The notes under the pieces are model-generated. The model worked only from the letters and a program-made list of their open reading frames with translations, ran no database searches and had not been told where the DNA came from. From Streptomyces beigongshangae (GTDB taxonomy: Bacteria > Actinomycetota > Actinomycetes > Streptomycetales > Streptomycetaceae): DNA of 35,893 nt. Position 1 is the stretch's first letter, and each line of letters opens with the position of its first letter. The DNA is taken from the NCBI RefSeq assembly GCF_019710745.1, contig NZ_JAHKJW010000059.1, positions 9,817 through 45,709 on the forward strand, read 5' to 3'. The position numbers and the translations under genes were made by a program. Of this stretch, positions 23,201 to 31,307 are shown in pieces.

Positions 23201-24309
23201 CGACTCCCCCACCACCCTGGGCCCTGCTCTCCGAACTCACCCACGCCTGTCCCCTGCACTGCGGATACTGCTCCAACCCACTGGAGCTGACCCGCCGCTC
23301 ACAGGAACTGAGCGCCTCCCGGTGGGCGGACGTCTTCCGCCAGGCGGCCGGCCTCGGCGTCCTGCACACCCACCTCTCCGGCGGCGAACCCCTGCTGCGC
23401 CGGGACCTGGCGGACATCACCCGGAGCGCGGTGGACGCCGGGCTGTACACGCAGTTGGTGACCAGCGGCGACGGACTGTCCGCGCAACGGCTCGACGCCC
23501 TGGTGGGGGCCGGCCTGCACAGTGTGCAGTTGTCCGTGCAGCACGCCGATCCCGGACGGTCCGACGAGATCGCGGGCCGCCGCTCCTTCGACGCCAAGCG
23601 GGCGGCGGCCCGGCTCGTGAAGGGGCGCGGCCTCCCCCTCGGCATCAACGTCGTCCTGCACCGGCACAACCTGGACGCCGTGGACGACCTCGTGGAACTG
23701 GCCGTCGACTGGCGGGCGGACCGCATCGAACTGGCCAACGCCCAGTTCTACGGCTGGGGCCTGCTCAACCGTTCCGCGCTCATGCCGAGCCGGGAACAAC
23801 TCCAGGAAGCCACCGAGACCGTGGAACGCCGGCGGAAGAGCCTGGCCGACGTTCTGGACATCACATGGGTGGTGCCCGACTACTTCTCCGGCACACCCAA
23901 ACCCTGCATGGGCGGCTGGGGTGCGGTGTCCCTCACCGTCACGCCCGACGGAACGGTGCTCCCCTGCCCCGCCGCGGCAGCCCTCCCCGGCCTGGACCCG
24001 CCGAACGTCGCCGACCGGTCACTGCGCTGGATCTGGGAGGAGTCAGCAGCCTTCAACGCCTACCGCGGCACCGCATGGATGCCCCCTCCCTGCCGTACCT
24101 GCGAGCGCCGCACCGAGGACTTCGGCGGCTGCCGTTGCCAGGCCCACGCCCTGACCGGGGACGCCGCTCGCACCGACCCCGCCTGCTCCCTCTCCCCCGA
24201 CCACGCCGCCCTGGTCGCCCTCACCGGAACCGACGGCTCACCACAGCTCGTGCCCCGGCGCCCCACCCCGCCGCACCGGCCGGCTCCGGCCGGGCACGAG
24301 AGGCACTAG
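23197..24309 (+). CDS. pqqE: PqqA peptide cyclase, radical SAM enzyme PqqE
   Basis: A 370-aa radical SAM/SPASM enzyme that forms the Glu-Tyr carbon-carbon bond in PqqA. The SAM cluster motif is Cys18-x3-Cys22-x2-Cys25 (CPLHCGYC), and LSGGEPLLRRDL follows. The SPASM region has KPCMGGWGAVSLTVTPDGTVLPC and PCRTCERRTEDFGGCRCQAHALTGD, the auxiliary-cluster ligand pattern of PqqE. The usual LPCHAAE reads LPCPAAA here, a small change near one cluster. The C-terminus ends in a Pro/His-rich tail. It is the last gene of the island; no pqqF-type protease or pqqG follows. Confidence 0.96.
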   Translation: MTTPPPPWALLSELTHACPLHCGYCSNPLELTRRSQELSASRWADVFRQAAGLGVLHTHLSGGEPLLRRDLADITRSAVDAGLYTQLVTSGDGLSAQRLDALVGAGLHSVQLSVQHADPGRSDEIAGRRSFDAKRAAARLVKGRGLPLGINVVLHRHNLDAVDDLVELAVDWRADRIELANAQFYGWGLLNRSALMPSREQLQEATETVERRRKSLADVLDITWVVPDYFSGTPKPCMGGWGAVSLTVTPDGTVLPCPAAAALPGLDPPNVADRSLRWIWEESAAFNAYRGTAWMPPPCRTCERRTEDFGGCRCQAHALTGDAARTDPACSLSPDHAALVALTGTDGSPQLVPRRPTPPHRPAPAGHERH

Positions 24310-24360
24310 CCGACCTCGCGCGTGGCGCGCCAAGTGGGTGAGGGCTGCCGAACGGGCCGA

Positions 24361-24411
24361 GGGGGCGGGGGCCCCTCCACGTCGCCCCCGCACAACGCCG
24401 GTCCCACCGGC
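24361..24411. terminator. Hairpins between pqqE and the acyl-CoA dehydrogenase gene
   Basis: Two inverted repeats sit in the convergent gap. GGGGGCG (24361-24367) pairs with CGCCCCC (24383-24389), and GCCGGT-CCC-ACCGGC spans 24397-24411. There is no long T-tract, but a GC-rich tandem hairpin at a convergent junction is likely to terminate or block read-through. Nothing else is seen in 24310-24472. Confidence 0.45.
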
Positions 24412-24472
24412 AACCTACCTCCCCTTCTGAGGCCAGCGGTATGTGACAACCGGCGTCGGTGGTCACACGAGC

Positions 24473-25759
24473 TCAGCGCCGTACCCGCGGCATCCCCAGG
24501 CCGATCCACGAGATGATCTCCCGCTGGATCTCGTTGTTGCCGCCGCCGAAGGTGAAGATGACCGCCGAGCGGTAGGCGCGCTCCAGTTCGCCGTGGAGCA
24601 CCGCGCCCGCCGAGCCGTCCTTGAGGGCGCCCGCCGCCGCGACGACCTCCATGAGCCAGGCGTAGGCGTCCCGGCGGGCCTCGGACCCGTACACCTTGAC
24701 CGCGGAGGCGTCCTGCGGGGTGAGGGTGCCCTCCTGGACGGCGTTCACCATCTGCCAGTTGAGGAGTTTCATCGCGTCGAGCCTGGTGTGGGTCCGGGCC
24801 AGGCTCCGGCGCACCCAGGGGAGGTCGACGACCCGGCGGCCGTCGGCGAGCTTGGTCTCCATGGCCCAGCGCTGCACGTCCCGCAGGGCGCGGACGGCCG
24901 TGGTGCCGTGGGCGGCGAGGGTGACGCGCTCGTGGTTGAGCTGGTTGGTGATCAGCCGCCAGCCCTCGTTCTCCTCGCCGACGCGCCGGGAGACGGGGAC
25001 CCGGATGTTCTCGTAGTAGCTGGCGGTGGTGTCGTGCGAGGCGAGGGTGGTGATGACCGTGCAGGAGTAGCCGGGGTCGGAGGTCGGCACGAGGAGCATG
25101 GTGATGCCCTTGTGCGGTGGGGCGTCGGGGTCGGTGCGGACGGCCAGCCACACCCAGTCGGCGGTGTCGCCGTTCGTCGTCCAGATCTTCTGGCCGTCGA
25201 CGACGTAGTGGCCGGTCTCCTCGTCGCCCTCCCTGACGGCCCTCGTCCGCAGGGCGGCCAGGTCGGTGCCCGCGTCGGGCTCGCTGTAGCCGATGGCGAA
25301 GTCGATCTCGCCGGAGAGGATCCGGGGCAGGAAGTACGCCTTCTGCTCGTCCGTGCCGAACTTCATGATCGTCGGGCCGACGGTGTTCAGGGCCATCAGC
25401 GGCAGCGGTACGCCCGCCTGGGCGGCCTCGTCGAAGAAGACGAACTGCTCCGTCGGCGTCAGACCGCGTCCGCCGTACTCCTTCGGCCAGCCCACGCCGA
25501 GCCAGCCGTCGGAACCGAGCCGGCGGACGGTGTCGCGGTAGAAGCGCTTCTGCGCCGCCCGGTCGTCGGCCAGGGCCCCTCCCCCGCCCTCCCCTTCCCC
25601 GGGGCTCCGGGAGACGGCAGGTCCGTGAGAGGCGGCGGACCCCGGAGAGGCGGCGGGACCGCCGGGGGCGGTGTGCTCGCCGTCCGGGACCAGCCGGGCG
25701 AAGTAGGCGCGCAGTTCGGTGCGCAGCCGCTGCTGCTCCGGCGTGTATTCGAGGTGCAC
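24473..25759 (-). CDS. Acyl-CoA dehydrogenase
   Basis: A 428-aa FAD enzyme of beta-oxidation type. Typical segments are GWGVGWPKEYGG-like (GWLGVGWPKEYGGRGL), YSEPDAGTDLAALRTRA, DGQKIWTTNGDTADWVWLAVRTD and the C-terminal FTFGGGNNEIQREIIS. A low-complexity Pro/Gly/Ser/Ala insertion of about 35 residues (near 30-65) separates the first helix from the rest. GTG 25759 has GGGAGG upstream, and the frame before it is not family-like. It stands alone, convergent with pqqE, with no partner subunit nearby. The acyl-CoA substrate is unknown; the actinobacterial FadE group used for branched or ring-bearing acids is plausible. Confidence 0.88.
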   Translation of the reverse strand: MHLEYTPEQQRLRTELRAYFARLVPDGEHTAPGGPAASPGSAASHGPAVSRSPGEGEGGGGALADDRAAQKRFYRDTVRRLGSDGWLGVGWPKEYGGRGLTPTEQFVFFDEAAQAGVPLPLMALNTVGPTIMKFGTDEQKAYFLPRILSGEIDFAIGYSEPDAGTDLAALRTRAVREGDEETGHYVVDGQKIWTTNGDTADWVWLAVRTDPDAPPHKGITMLLVPTSDPGYSCTVITTLASHDTTASYYENIRVPVSRRVGEENEGWRLITNQLNHERVTLAAHGTTAVRALRDVQRWAMETKLADGRRVVDLPWVRRSLARTHTRLDAMKLLNWQMVNAVQEGTLTPQDASAVKVYGSEARRDAYAWLMEVVAAAGALKDGSAGAVLHGELERAYRSAVIFTFGGGNNEIQREIISWIGLGMPRVRR

Positions 25760-25877
25760 GACGCCTCCCTGGCTCCTGGCCCGCTGCCGCGGCCGGCCGG
25801 GCCTGACGGCGCACACCGTAGAACGTGTTCCAGAAATAGGGAATGCCGGTGACGGGCCCGTGTGGGGCCCGCACGGG

Positions 25878-26249
25878 TCACCTCAGCAGGGCGAGGAACT
25901 CCGTGCAGGCGCGGGCGCACGCACGGCACGCCTCGGCGTCCCGCTCGGAACCGGGGCCGAGGTCGAAGGCGTGGGCGGTCTCCAGGCAGACGGCGCGGCA
26001 CCATTCGACCTGGACCCGCATCACGTCCTCGGACTGCGTGACCTGCTCCGCCAGCAGGCGGCACGTCGCGTCGCAGACCTCGGCGCACAGGAGGCCCTTG
26101 CGCCGGACCGGCTGCCGGTCGCCGGGGGCGTCGAGGCCGACGAGGCCCGCCCGCAGGGAACAGACGCGCGCGCACTCGGTACACGCCTGCGCGCAGGCGA
26201 ACCGGTCTTCTAGGAATCGGACGACTTCCTGCAACTCGGTGACCGACAC
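25878..26249 (-). CDS. Cys-rich four-helix-bundle protein (DUF326/copper-storage-like)
   Basis: A 123-aa small protein with repeated CxxxC helical motifs: CAQACTECARVC, CAEVCDATC, CRAVC and CRACARAC. These line a helical bundle in the DUF326 family, whose members bind copper (Csp-like) and are often misnamed ferredoxins. GTG 26249 gives the start VSVTELQEVVRFLEDRF, which looks like the true N-terminus. The frame is open to a GTG at 26312, and neither has a strong ribosome-binding site. It is divergent from the GH43-like gene. A role in metal buffering is inferred from family only. Confidence 0.8.
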   Translation of the reverse strand: MSVTELQEVVRFLEDRFACAQACTECARVCSLRAGLVGLDAPGDRQPVRRKGLLCAEVCDATCRLLAEQVTQSEDVMRVQVEWCRAVCLETAHAFDLGPGSERDAEACRACARACTEFLALLR

Positions 26250-26362
26250 ATGGTCCGGGTAGCCGGACGCACCGGCACCAAACCGGTGGACACACGGGCG
26301 TCCGCGCCTCACGGTTGCTCAAGTGGCCCTCGGTCCACAGGTGGTGAAGCGTGTCGATGTTA

Positions 26363-26391
26363 TTGACGCGGCCATGACGGCGTCCTACGTT
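26363..26391 (+). promoter_or_regulatory. Promoter of the GH43-like gene
   Basis: TTGACG (26363-26368), a 17-nt spacer and TACGTT (26386-26391) form a strong-looking promoter. The predicted start is near 26398, about 70 nt before ATG 26468. Confidence 0.6.
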
Positions 26392-26467
26392 CTGACCGGC
26401 TTGCCGAACCATGTTCGAAATACCGTCATACAGCGACGCAGGGACGCGCCGACAAGGAGAGCCGCAC

Positions 26468-27949
26468 ATGACCACGCCAGACAGCTCCGCCGGATCCGCC
26501 GCACCACCGGACTCGACACCGGGCGCGGCCCCGGACGCGACCGGCGCGTTCCGGCCCCCGACACCCCACGCACCCTTCACGCCCTCGCGTCGGAGCCTGC
26601 TGCGGGCGATGGCCGCCCTGCCCGCCTCCGCCCTCGCCGTGGGCGCGCTGCCCGGCCTGCCCGGCACGGCCGCGGCGGCCGCGCCGCCCGGCGGCTCCGC
26701 CACCCGCTACACCATCGTGCCGTTCCTCAACAGCAACGACGGCACGGTGAACGTCTACCAGTCGGACGACGCGACGGACTTCCGGCTCCTCAAGGCGTCC
26801 GCGTACACCCCGCCCGCGGGCCGCATCCGCGACGCCAGCATCCTCAGGCACACCGACGGCTACTACTACCTCACCTACACCACGCGAACCTGGCAGGACA
26901 CCAGCACCACCATCGGCTTCGCCCGCAGCCCGGACCGGGTCAGCTGGACCTTCCTGTACGACCATCCCGTCCCCATCGCGAACCTGTCGCGCGCGTGGGC
27001 GCCCGAGTGGTTCGTCGACAGCGACGGCAGTGTCAACATCCTGGTGTCCTGCTCGACCGCCGACAACCAGTGGATCTTCACCCCGTACCGCCTCAGGGCC
27101 ACCGACTCGGCGCTCACGGCGTGGACCTCACCCACCGTCCTGGCCGGCATCGGCGCCAACCACATCGACACGTTCGTGGTGCGGACCGGCTCGGCCTACC
27201 ACGCCTTCACGAAGAACGAGACGTCCAAGTACATCGAGTACGCCACGGCCCCGGCGCTCAACGGGCCGTACACCATCAGCAGGACCGGGAACTGGGCCGG
27301 CTGGGGCGGCACCCGCGAGGGTGCGGCGCTGATCCGGCTCGACAACGGCGCGTGGCGGATCTTCTTCGACGGGTACGGCGACGGCACGTACTACTTCAGC
27401 GACAGCTACGACACCTTCGCGACCTGGAGCACGCCCAGGGCGCTGCCGGGCATCTCCGGTACCGCGCGCCACTTCACCGTGCTCAAGGAGACGGTGTCCG
27501 GCGGGGTGAGCGTGCCGAAGGGGGTCACGCGCTCGCTGCGGTCGGGCAACTTCACCACCCGCTACTGGCAGGACCAGTCCGCCCTGCTGAACCTGCCCGT
27601 GGTGACCGCCTCCAGCACGGCCGCGGAGAAGCATGCGTCCACCTTCACCGTCGTGGCGGGGCTCGCCGACGGCAACGGCTGCTCCTTCCGCAACGCGGCC
27701 GGCGCCTATCTGCGGCACCGGGACTTCCGCGGCCGCTTCGACGCGAACGACGGCACGTCCACGTTCGCCGGGGACGCCACCTTCATCGCCCGGACGGGCA
27801 GCGCCGGCGGCTCCGTACGCCTGGAGTCGTACAACCACCCCGGCCGCTATCTGCGCCACTACGACTACCAGCTCCGCGTGGACCCGTCGGACGGCAGCGA
27901 CCTCTTCCGGCAGGACAGCTCGTTCGTCCTCACCACTGCCTGGGCCTGA
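26468..27949 (+). CDS. Tat-exported GH43-like glycosidase with AbfB (CBM42) domain
   Basis: A 493-aa secreted protein. A 40-residue polar N-terminus precedes the Tat motif RRSLLRAM (41-48) and hydrophobic core. Residues about 75-380 look like the five-bladed propeller of GH43: RDASILRHTDGYYYLTYT for the general-base Asp, WAPEWFVDSDGS, and TREGAALIRLDNGAWRIFFDGY for the acid Glu. The C-terminal 130 residues are an AbfB/CBM42 arabinose-binding beta-trefoil (SFRNAAGAYLRHRDFRGRFD, VRLESYNHPGRYLRHYDYQLRV). ATG 26468 has AAGGAGA upstream. It probably removes arabinose side chains from plant arabinoxylan or pectic arabinan. The facing pectate lyase fits pectin use. Confidence 0.85.
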   Translation: MTTPDSSAGSAAPPDSTPGAAPDATGAFRPPTPHAPFTPSRRSLLRAMAALPASALAVGALPGLPGTAAAAAPPGGSATRYTIVPFLNSNDGTVNVYQSDDATDFRLLKASAYTPPAGRIRDASILRHTDGYYYLTYTTRTWQDTSTTIGFARSPDRVSWTFLYDHPVPIANLSRAWAPEWFVDSDGSVNILVSCSTADNQWIFTPYRLRATDSALTAWTSPTVLAGIGANHIDTFVVRTGSAYHAFTKNETSKYIEYATAPALNGPYTISRTGNWAGWGGTREGAALIRLDNGAWRIFFDGYGDGTYYFSDSYDTFATWSTPRALPGISGTARHFTVLKETVSGGVSVPKGVTRSLRSGNFTTRYWQDQSALLNLPVVTASSTAAEKHASTFTVVAGLADGNGCSFRNAAGAYLRHRDFRGRFDANDGTSTFAGDATFIARTGSAGGSVRLESYNHPGRYLRHYDYQLRVDPSDGSDLFRQDSSFVLTTAWA

Positions 27950-27960
27950 CCCGTACGCGT

Positions 27961-28014
27961 CCGGCGGCCGGGCGGACCCCCGTGGGGGGGAAGGAAGGTC
28001 CGTCCGGCCGCCGG
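27961..28014. terminator. Strong bidirectional terminator hairpin
   Basis: An 18-bp stem (27961-27978 with 27997-28014) has a single G-T wobble and an 18-nt loop. It lies between the convergent GH43-like and pectate lyase genes, so it can end transcription from both sides. Confidence 0.8.
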
Positions 28015-28023
28015 GGCGACGGC

Positions 28024-28836
28024 TCACCTGCAGGTGAGGTCCGAGGTGGAGTACAGGCAGTTGGTGCTGTCGGGGCCCGTACCGACCGCCGTGTTGTTGT
28101 AGTACTTCTGGCAGGGGACGACCTTGCGGCTCGCGTCGCCGCGGATGGTGATGTCGCGCAGCGTCGCCACGTCGTTCCGGTTGACGTTGATCCCGGCGAT
28201 GCGTGCCGTGGAGCCCGTCCCGGTCACGTCGATGCCGCCGAGGTTCACCTTGCGCGTGTACTGCGTGGAGCAGTCCCCGCAGGAGCGGTAGAGCGTCTTG
28301 AACTCCTGCACCGCGAAGTCGGAGACACTCAGGGTGCCTCCGCCGTTGTGCTGGAAGACCTTGTCCGCGGCCTTCTTCGCGCCGCCGCCGGTCACGGTGT
28401 ACGTGGCCCCCGTGCCACCGCGGAAGGTGGCGGCGTCCTCGCCGACGTCCTCCCACCAGACGTTCTGCAGCGTGCAGCTGCCCTGACAGTGGATGCCGTC
28501 GGCGCCCGGCGCGCCGATGACGACGTTCTTCAGCACCGCGCCGTCGGCGAGCTGGAGGATCGGGTCCTGGCCCTCCTCCTGGCCGTCCCCGGCCAGGTCA
28601 CCGGTGCCGTAGAACCGCTTCATCCCGTAGTCCTCGGTGCCGGACACCTGGATGGTGGCGGAGACGCCCTCGTTGCTGGTCGGGGTCGGCCAGGTGGCGG
28701 CGCTCGCCGGAGAGAGCGTGGCACCTGTCGTGACCATGCCAACCATGAGACCGAGGGCGCCGAGCCCGCCGACCAGGGCCTGCCGGGCGGGGGCCCGGTG
28801 GAGCCGCCGCGTTCGCGGCCGCGCTGGAGAGGTCAT
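28024..28836 (-). CDS. Secreted pectate lyase, PL3 family
   Basis: A 270-aa enzyme with a Sec signal peptide (about 1-45: Arg-rich start, QALVGGLGALGLMVGMVTTGATLSPASA). The mature part is a short beta-helix with the PL3 signature GADGIHCQGSCTLQNVWWEDVGEDAATFRG, plus further Cys residues that can form disulfides. It cleaves polygalacturonate by Ca2+-dependent beta-elimination. ATG 28836 has GAAGGA about 9 nt upstream. The frame remains open to 29133 but that part is the untranslated leader. A promoter with an operator-like palindrome lies at 29148-29176, implying repression by a LacI-type sugar regulator. Confidence 0.92.
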   Translation of the reverse strand: MTSPARPRTRRLHRAPARQALVGGLGALGLMVGMVTTGATLSPASAATWPTPTSNEGVSATIQVSGTEDYGMKRFYGTGDLAGDGQEEGQDPILQLADGAVLKNVVIGAPGADGIHCQGSCTLQNVWWEDVGEDAATFRGGTGATYTVTGGGAKKAADKVFQHNGGGTLSVSDFAVQEFKTLYRSCGDCSTQYTRKVNLGGIDVTGTGSTARIAGINVNRNDVATLRDITIRGDASRKVVPCQKYYNNTAVGTGPDSTNCLYSTSDLTCR

Positions 28837-28880
28837 GTCCCGTTTCCTTCTTCTCTGCCGAGGGTGCTGGGGGCGGGGCA

Positions 28881-28903
28881 AGGTGAGATGAGGTGAGGTG
28901 AGG
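28881..28903. repeat. Short GGTGA-type tandem repeat in the pectate lyase leader
   Basis: AGGTGAGATGAGGTGAGGTGAGG is a run of near-identical 5-nt units, about 45 nt upstream of the pectate lyase start. The rest of 28837-29147 holds no supported gene. Confidence 0.5.
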
Positions 28904-29147
28904 CCCTTCCCGCGACCGCCGACGACGCCGAAACCAATGGGGGAGGTCTCGGTGACGTCCGCGGGCCGCCACAGGGCCGCAACGACGGTGGTTGCGGGAC
29001 GGCCGCCCGGGCCGTCGGGGTCACCGGGGAGGGGCACGCGGGGGGCGGCTACGCATGCGGGTGCGTCCCTTCGAGAGCGTTCCACTTGCAGGGCGTACGG
29101 CAAGGTGCATTCGGGGTGCCGAACACGGGTCACGCCACTGAACGGGA

Positions 29148-29176
29148 AACGTAAGGGGTAAGCGCTTTCTGGTCAA
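29148..29176 (-). promoter_or_regulatory. Pectate lyase promoter with operator in the spacer
   Basis: On the minus strand TTGACC (29176-29171), a 17-nt spacer and TACGTT (29153-29148) form a promoter. The spacer contains the perfect palindrome AAGCGCTT (29160-29167) inside the near-palindrome GTAAGCGCTTTC (29158-29169). This GAAAGCGCTTTC-like form is typical of LacI-family operators of carbohydrate genes. The leader to ATG 28836 would be about 300 nt. Confidence 0.55.
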
Positions 29177-29282
29177 CGTCCCGCGCAGTACGCAACCGGC
29201 CGGCTCCCGCTCCCGGCCGTCCGGGCGGCGGGACCGGCCGGTGTGTAATGGGAGGTCAGACACCGATCCATCAGGAGAGTCC

Positions 29283-30200
29283 ATGGCATCCGACCGGCCC
29301 AGACTGCTGTTCGTGACCGATCTGGCCTACCGGGCCGCGGGGCGCCGGTACTGCGACGAGGACATCTTCCTGACCTCCCGGCTCCGCGAGCACTTCGACC
29401 TGGCGCTGTGCCATCCGCTCGACGCCGCCGCGCTGCTGGAATCCCCCGGCTTCGACGCGGCCGTGGTCCGCAACAGCGGGCCCGTCCTGCACCACCGGGC
29501 CGCGTACGACGAGTTCCGCGAGCGGGCGGCCGAGCGCGGCACACCGGTCTGCACCCAGCTGACCGGCAAGGCGGACCAGGCCGGGAAGCAGTACCTCGTC
29601 GACCTCACCTCCCAGGGCTTTCCGGTGATCCCCACCGTCGACCGGTTCGAGGACGTCGGAAGGCTCCCCGACGCGGCCGAGTACGTGGTGAAGCCCAAGC
29701 TCGGCGCGGACTCCATAGGTCTGGAGTTCGTCCCCCGGGAACGGCTGCGGGCCCTCGCCCACGACGAGGGCCCCGGCTCCGGCGTCCTCGTCCAGCCGCG
29801 GATCGACTTCCGGTACGAGGTGTCGTTCTACTACGTCGACCACGCCTTCCAGTACGCCCTGTACGCGCCCCGCCCCGACCGGCGCTGGCAGCTCGAACGC
29901 TACGAACCCACGCCCGCCGACCTGGACTTCGCACGGCGTTTCATCGACTGGAACGACATCGACCACGGCATCCAGCGCGTCGACGCCTGCCGCGCCCCGG
30001 ACGGCGGGCTGCTGCTGGTCGAACTGGAGGACCTGAACCCGTACCTGTCCCTGGACCTCCTCGACGACGCGACCCGTGACTCCTTCGTGGCGAGCCTGAC
30101 GGCGTCGCTCCACCGCCTGCTCGGCGGGACCGGTCAGCCGGGCGGCAGCGGCGGGCCGAGCAGCCAGTTGCCGGGTGCCTCGGTGTCGGTGCCGAGGTAG
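29283..30200 (+). CDS. ATP-grasp domain protein (glutathione synthetase/RimK-like)
   Basis: A 305-aa protein. The N-terminal half is an alpha/beta pre-ATP-grasp domain (LLFVTDLAYRAAGRRYCDED). ATP-grasp features follow: YVVKPKLGADSIG for nucleotide binding, VLVQPRIDFRYEVSFYYVD, and LVELEDLNPYLSLDLL with the acidic/Asn Mg2+ ligands. Such enzymes join a carboxylate to an amine through an acyl phosphate. ATG 29283 has AGGAGA upstream. The last 67 nt overlap the 3' end of the convergent EF-hand gene. No partner peptide or substrate gene is evident, so the substrate is unknown. Confidence 0.8.
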   Translation: MASDRPRLLFVTDLAYRAAGRRYCDEDIFLTSRLREHFDLALCHPLDAAALLESPGFDAAVVRNSGPVLHHRAAYDEFRERAAERGTPVCTQLTGKADQAGKQYLVDLTSQGFPVIPTVDRFEDVGRLPDAAEYVVKPKLGADSIGLEFVPRERLRALAHDEGPGSGVLVQPRIDFRYEVSFYYVDHAFQYALYAPRPDRRWQLERYEPTPADLDFARRFIDWNDIDHGIQRVDACRAPDGGLLLVELEDLNPYLSLDLLDDATRDSFVASLTASLHRLLGGTGQPGGSGGPSSQLPGASVSVPR

Positions 30201-30685
30201 AACTCCTCGATGGCGGTGCGGAACTCGTCGTGGGTGATGGTGCCGCTGCCGTCGCGGTCGAGGCGCCGGAAGGCCGCGGCGGAGGTGGCCGGGTCGATGT
30301 CTAGGGCGTCGTACATGCGGACGTACTCGTCGGCGGTGAGCGTGCCGCTCCCGTCGGTGTCCAGGGCGTGCATGAGGGCGTCGATGATGGGCATCACCAG
30401 GCGTTCGACGGTCTTCGTGTCGGCGGCGACGTGGGAGCGCATGGCGGTGATGAACCGCCCGCGCTCGATGCGGCCCCGGGAGTCCGGGGCACCGGCCTCG
30501 TCCAGGACGTCCCACCAGAGCATGAACGCCTCGCGCAGCGCGCTCTTGTTGTCCTCGTCCGGTGCCACCGCGGCGAACACCTCACCGATCTGCCGGAAGT
30601 CGTCACGGGTGAGGTAGCCGTCGCCGGTGCGGTCGAACCAGGCGAACAGGGAGGTGAACTTCTGCTCGGTGCTGTTCTGCGCCAT
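30134..30685 (-). CDS. EF-hand calcium-binding protein (calerythrin-like), copy 1
   Basis: A 183-aa protein with three clear EF-hand loops: residues 18-29 (DRTGDGYLTRDD), 109-120 (DTDGSGTLTADE) and 143-154 (DRDGSGTITHDE). A degenerate fourth lies near 62-75. The C-terminus FYLGTDTEAPGNWLLG resembles that of the upstream paralogue. It is cytoplasmic, as no signal is seen. ATG 30685 has AAGGAGG upstream. It follows copy 2 by 73 nt in the same direction and overlaps the ATP-grasp gene tail to tail by 67 nt. It is probably a Ca2+ buffer or sensor. Confidence 0.93.
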   Translation of the reverse strand: MAQNSTEQKFTSLFAWFDRTGDGYLTRDDFRQIGEVFAAVAPDEDNKSALREAFMLWWDVLDEAGAPDSRGRIERGRFITAMRSHVAADTKTVERLVMPIIDALMHALDTDGSGTLTADEYVRMYDALDIDPATSAAAFRRLDRDGSGTITHDEFRTAIEEFYLGTDTEAPGNWLLGPPLPPG

Positions 30686-30758
30686 GGGGCCTCCTTGGGC
30701 GGAGCTGAGCTGAGCTGAACGGAGTGGCCGGCCGGGCTTCTCCCGTCCTGCCGGTCCC

Positions 30759-31307
30759 TCAGACGAGACGGCCGAACATGTGGTTGGCCGGCGAGTCGGG
30801 GGCGTTGCCGTAGAAGAACTCGGAGACGGCCCTGTGGTACTCGCTCCGCGACAGGGCTCCGGAGGAGTCGAGGTCGAGCGCGTCGAACACCTCGGCGCAC
30901 TCGGCGTCGGTGGCCCGTCCCGTGCTTCCGAAGATGTGGGTGAACTCGGTGCGGCTGAGCGAATCGTCGCCGTCGCCGTCGGCCAGGTCGAAGAAGCGGT
31001 CGGCGATCGGCGCGAGCTCCTCCGGGTAGCGGGCGCGATCGGTGAAGGTCGCGGCGAACGCCCGGGTGAGCTCCGCCGAGGTCACCCTGCCGTCCTTGTC
31101 GGCGTCGGCGGGGGCTATCACGGACTCCCAGAATCCGTTCATGGTGTCGTACATCCGCTGTGCCTGGGGCGAGTCGGCGGCGATGCCCCTGGCCCGGACG
31201 TAACGCTCGCTCATCATGACGACGTCCTGCCGCGTTATCGCGCTGTCGCCGTCGACGTCCGCGGCGTCGAACCACCGCCTGTACTTGCGTGTACGCAGCT
31301 CATCCAT
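30759..31307 (-). CDS. EF-hand calcium-binding protein (calerythrin-like), copy 2
   Basis: A 182-aa protein with four EF-hand loops: residues 17-28 (DVDGDSAITRQD), 68-79 (DADKDGRVTSAE), 110-121 (DGDGDDSLSRTE) and 145-156 (DLDSSGALSRSE). Length, loop spacing and the FFYGNAPDSPANHMFG end match copy 1, so the two are diverged tandem duplicates. ATG 31307 has no Shine-Dalgarno site; a TACCTT hexamer just upstream suggests a very short leader or leaderless mRNA. It is cytoplasmic, with a probable Ca2+ buffering role. Confidence 0.92.
   Translation of the reverse strand: MDELRTRKYRRWFDAADVDGDSAITRQDVVMMSERYVRARGIAADSPQAQRMYDTMNGFWESVIAPADADKDGRVTSAELTRAFAATFTDRARYPEELAPIADRFFDLADGDGDDSLSRTEFTHIFGSTGRATDAECAEVFDALDLDSSGALSRSEYHRAVSEFFYGNAPDSPANHMFGRLV

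Noticed and set aside
21109..24309. Mycofactocin or another radical-SAM RiPP system
   Set aside because: The precursor has Glu-x3-Tyr and is followed by clear PqqB and PqqC, which mycofactocin clusters lack. The order and overlaps match pqqABCDE.
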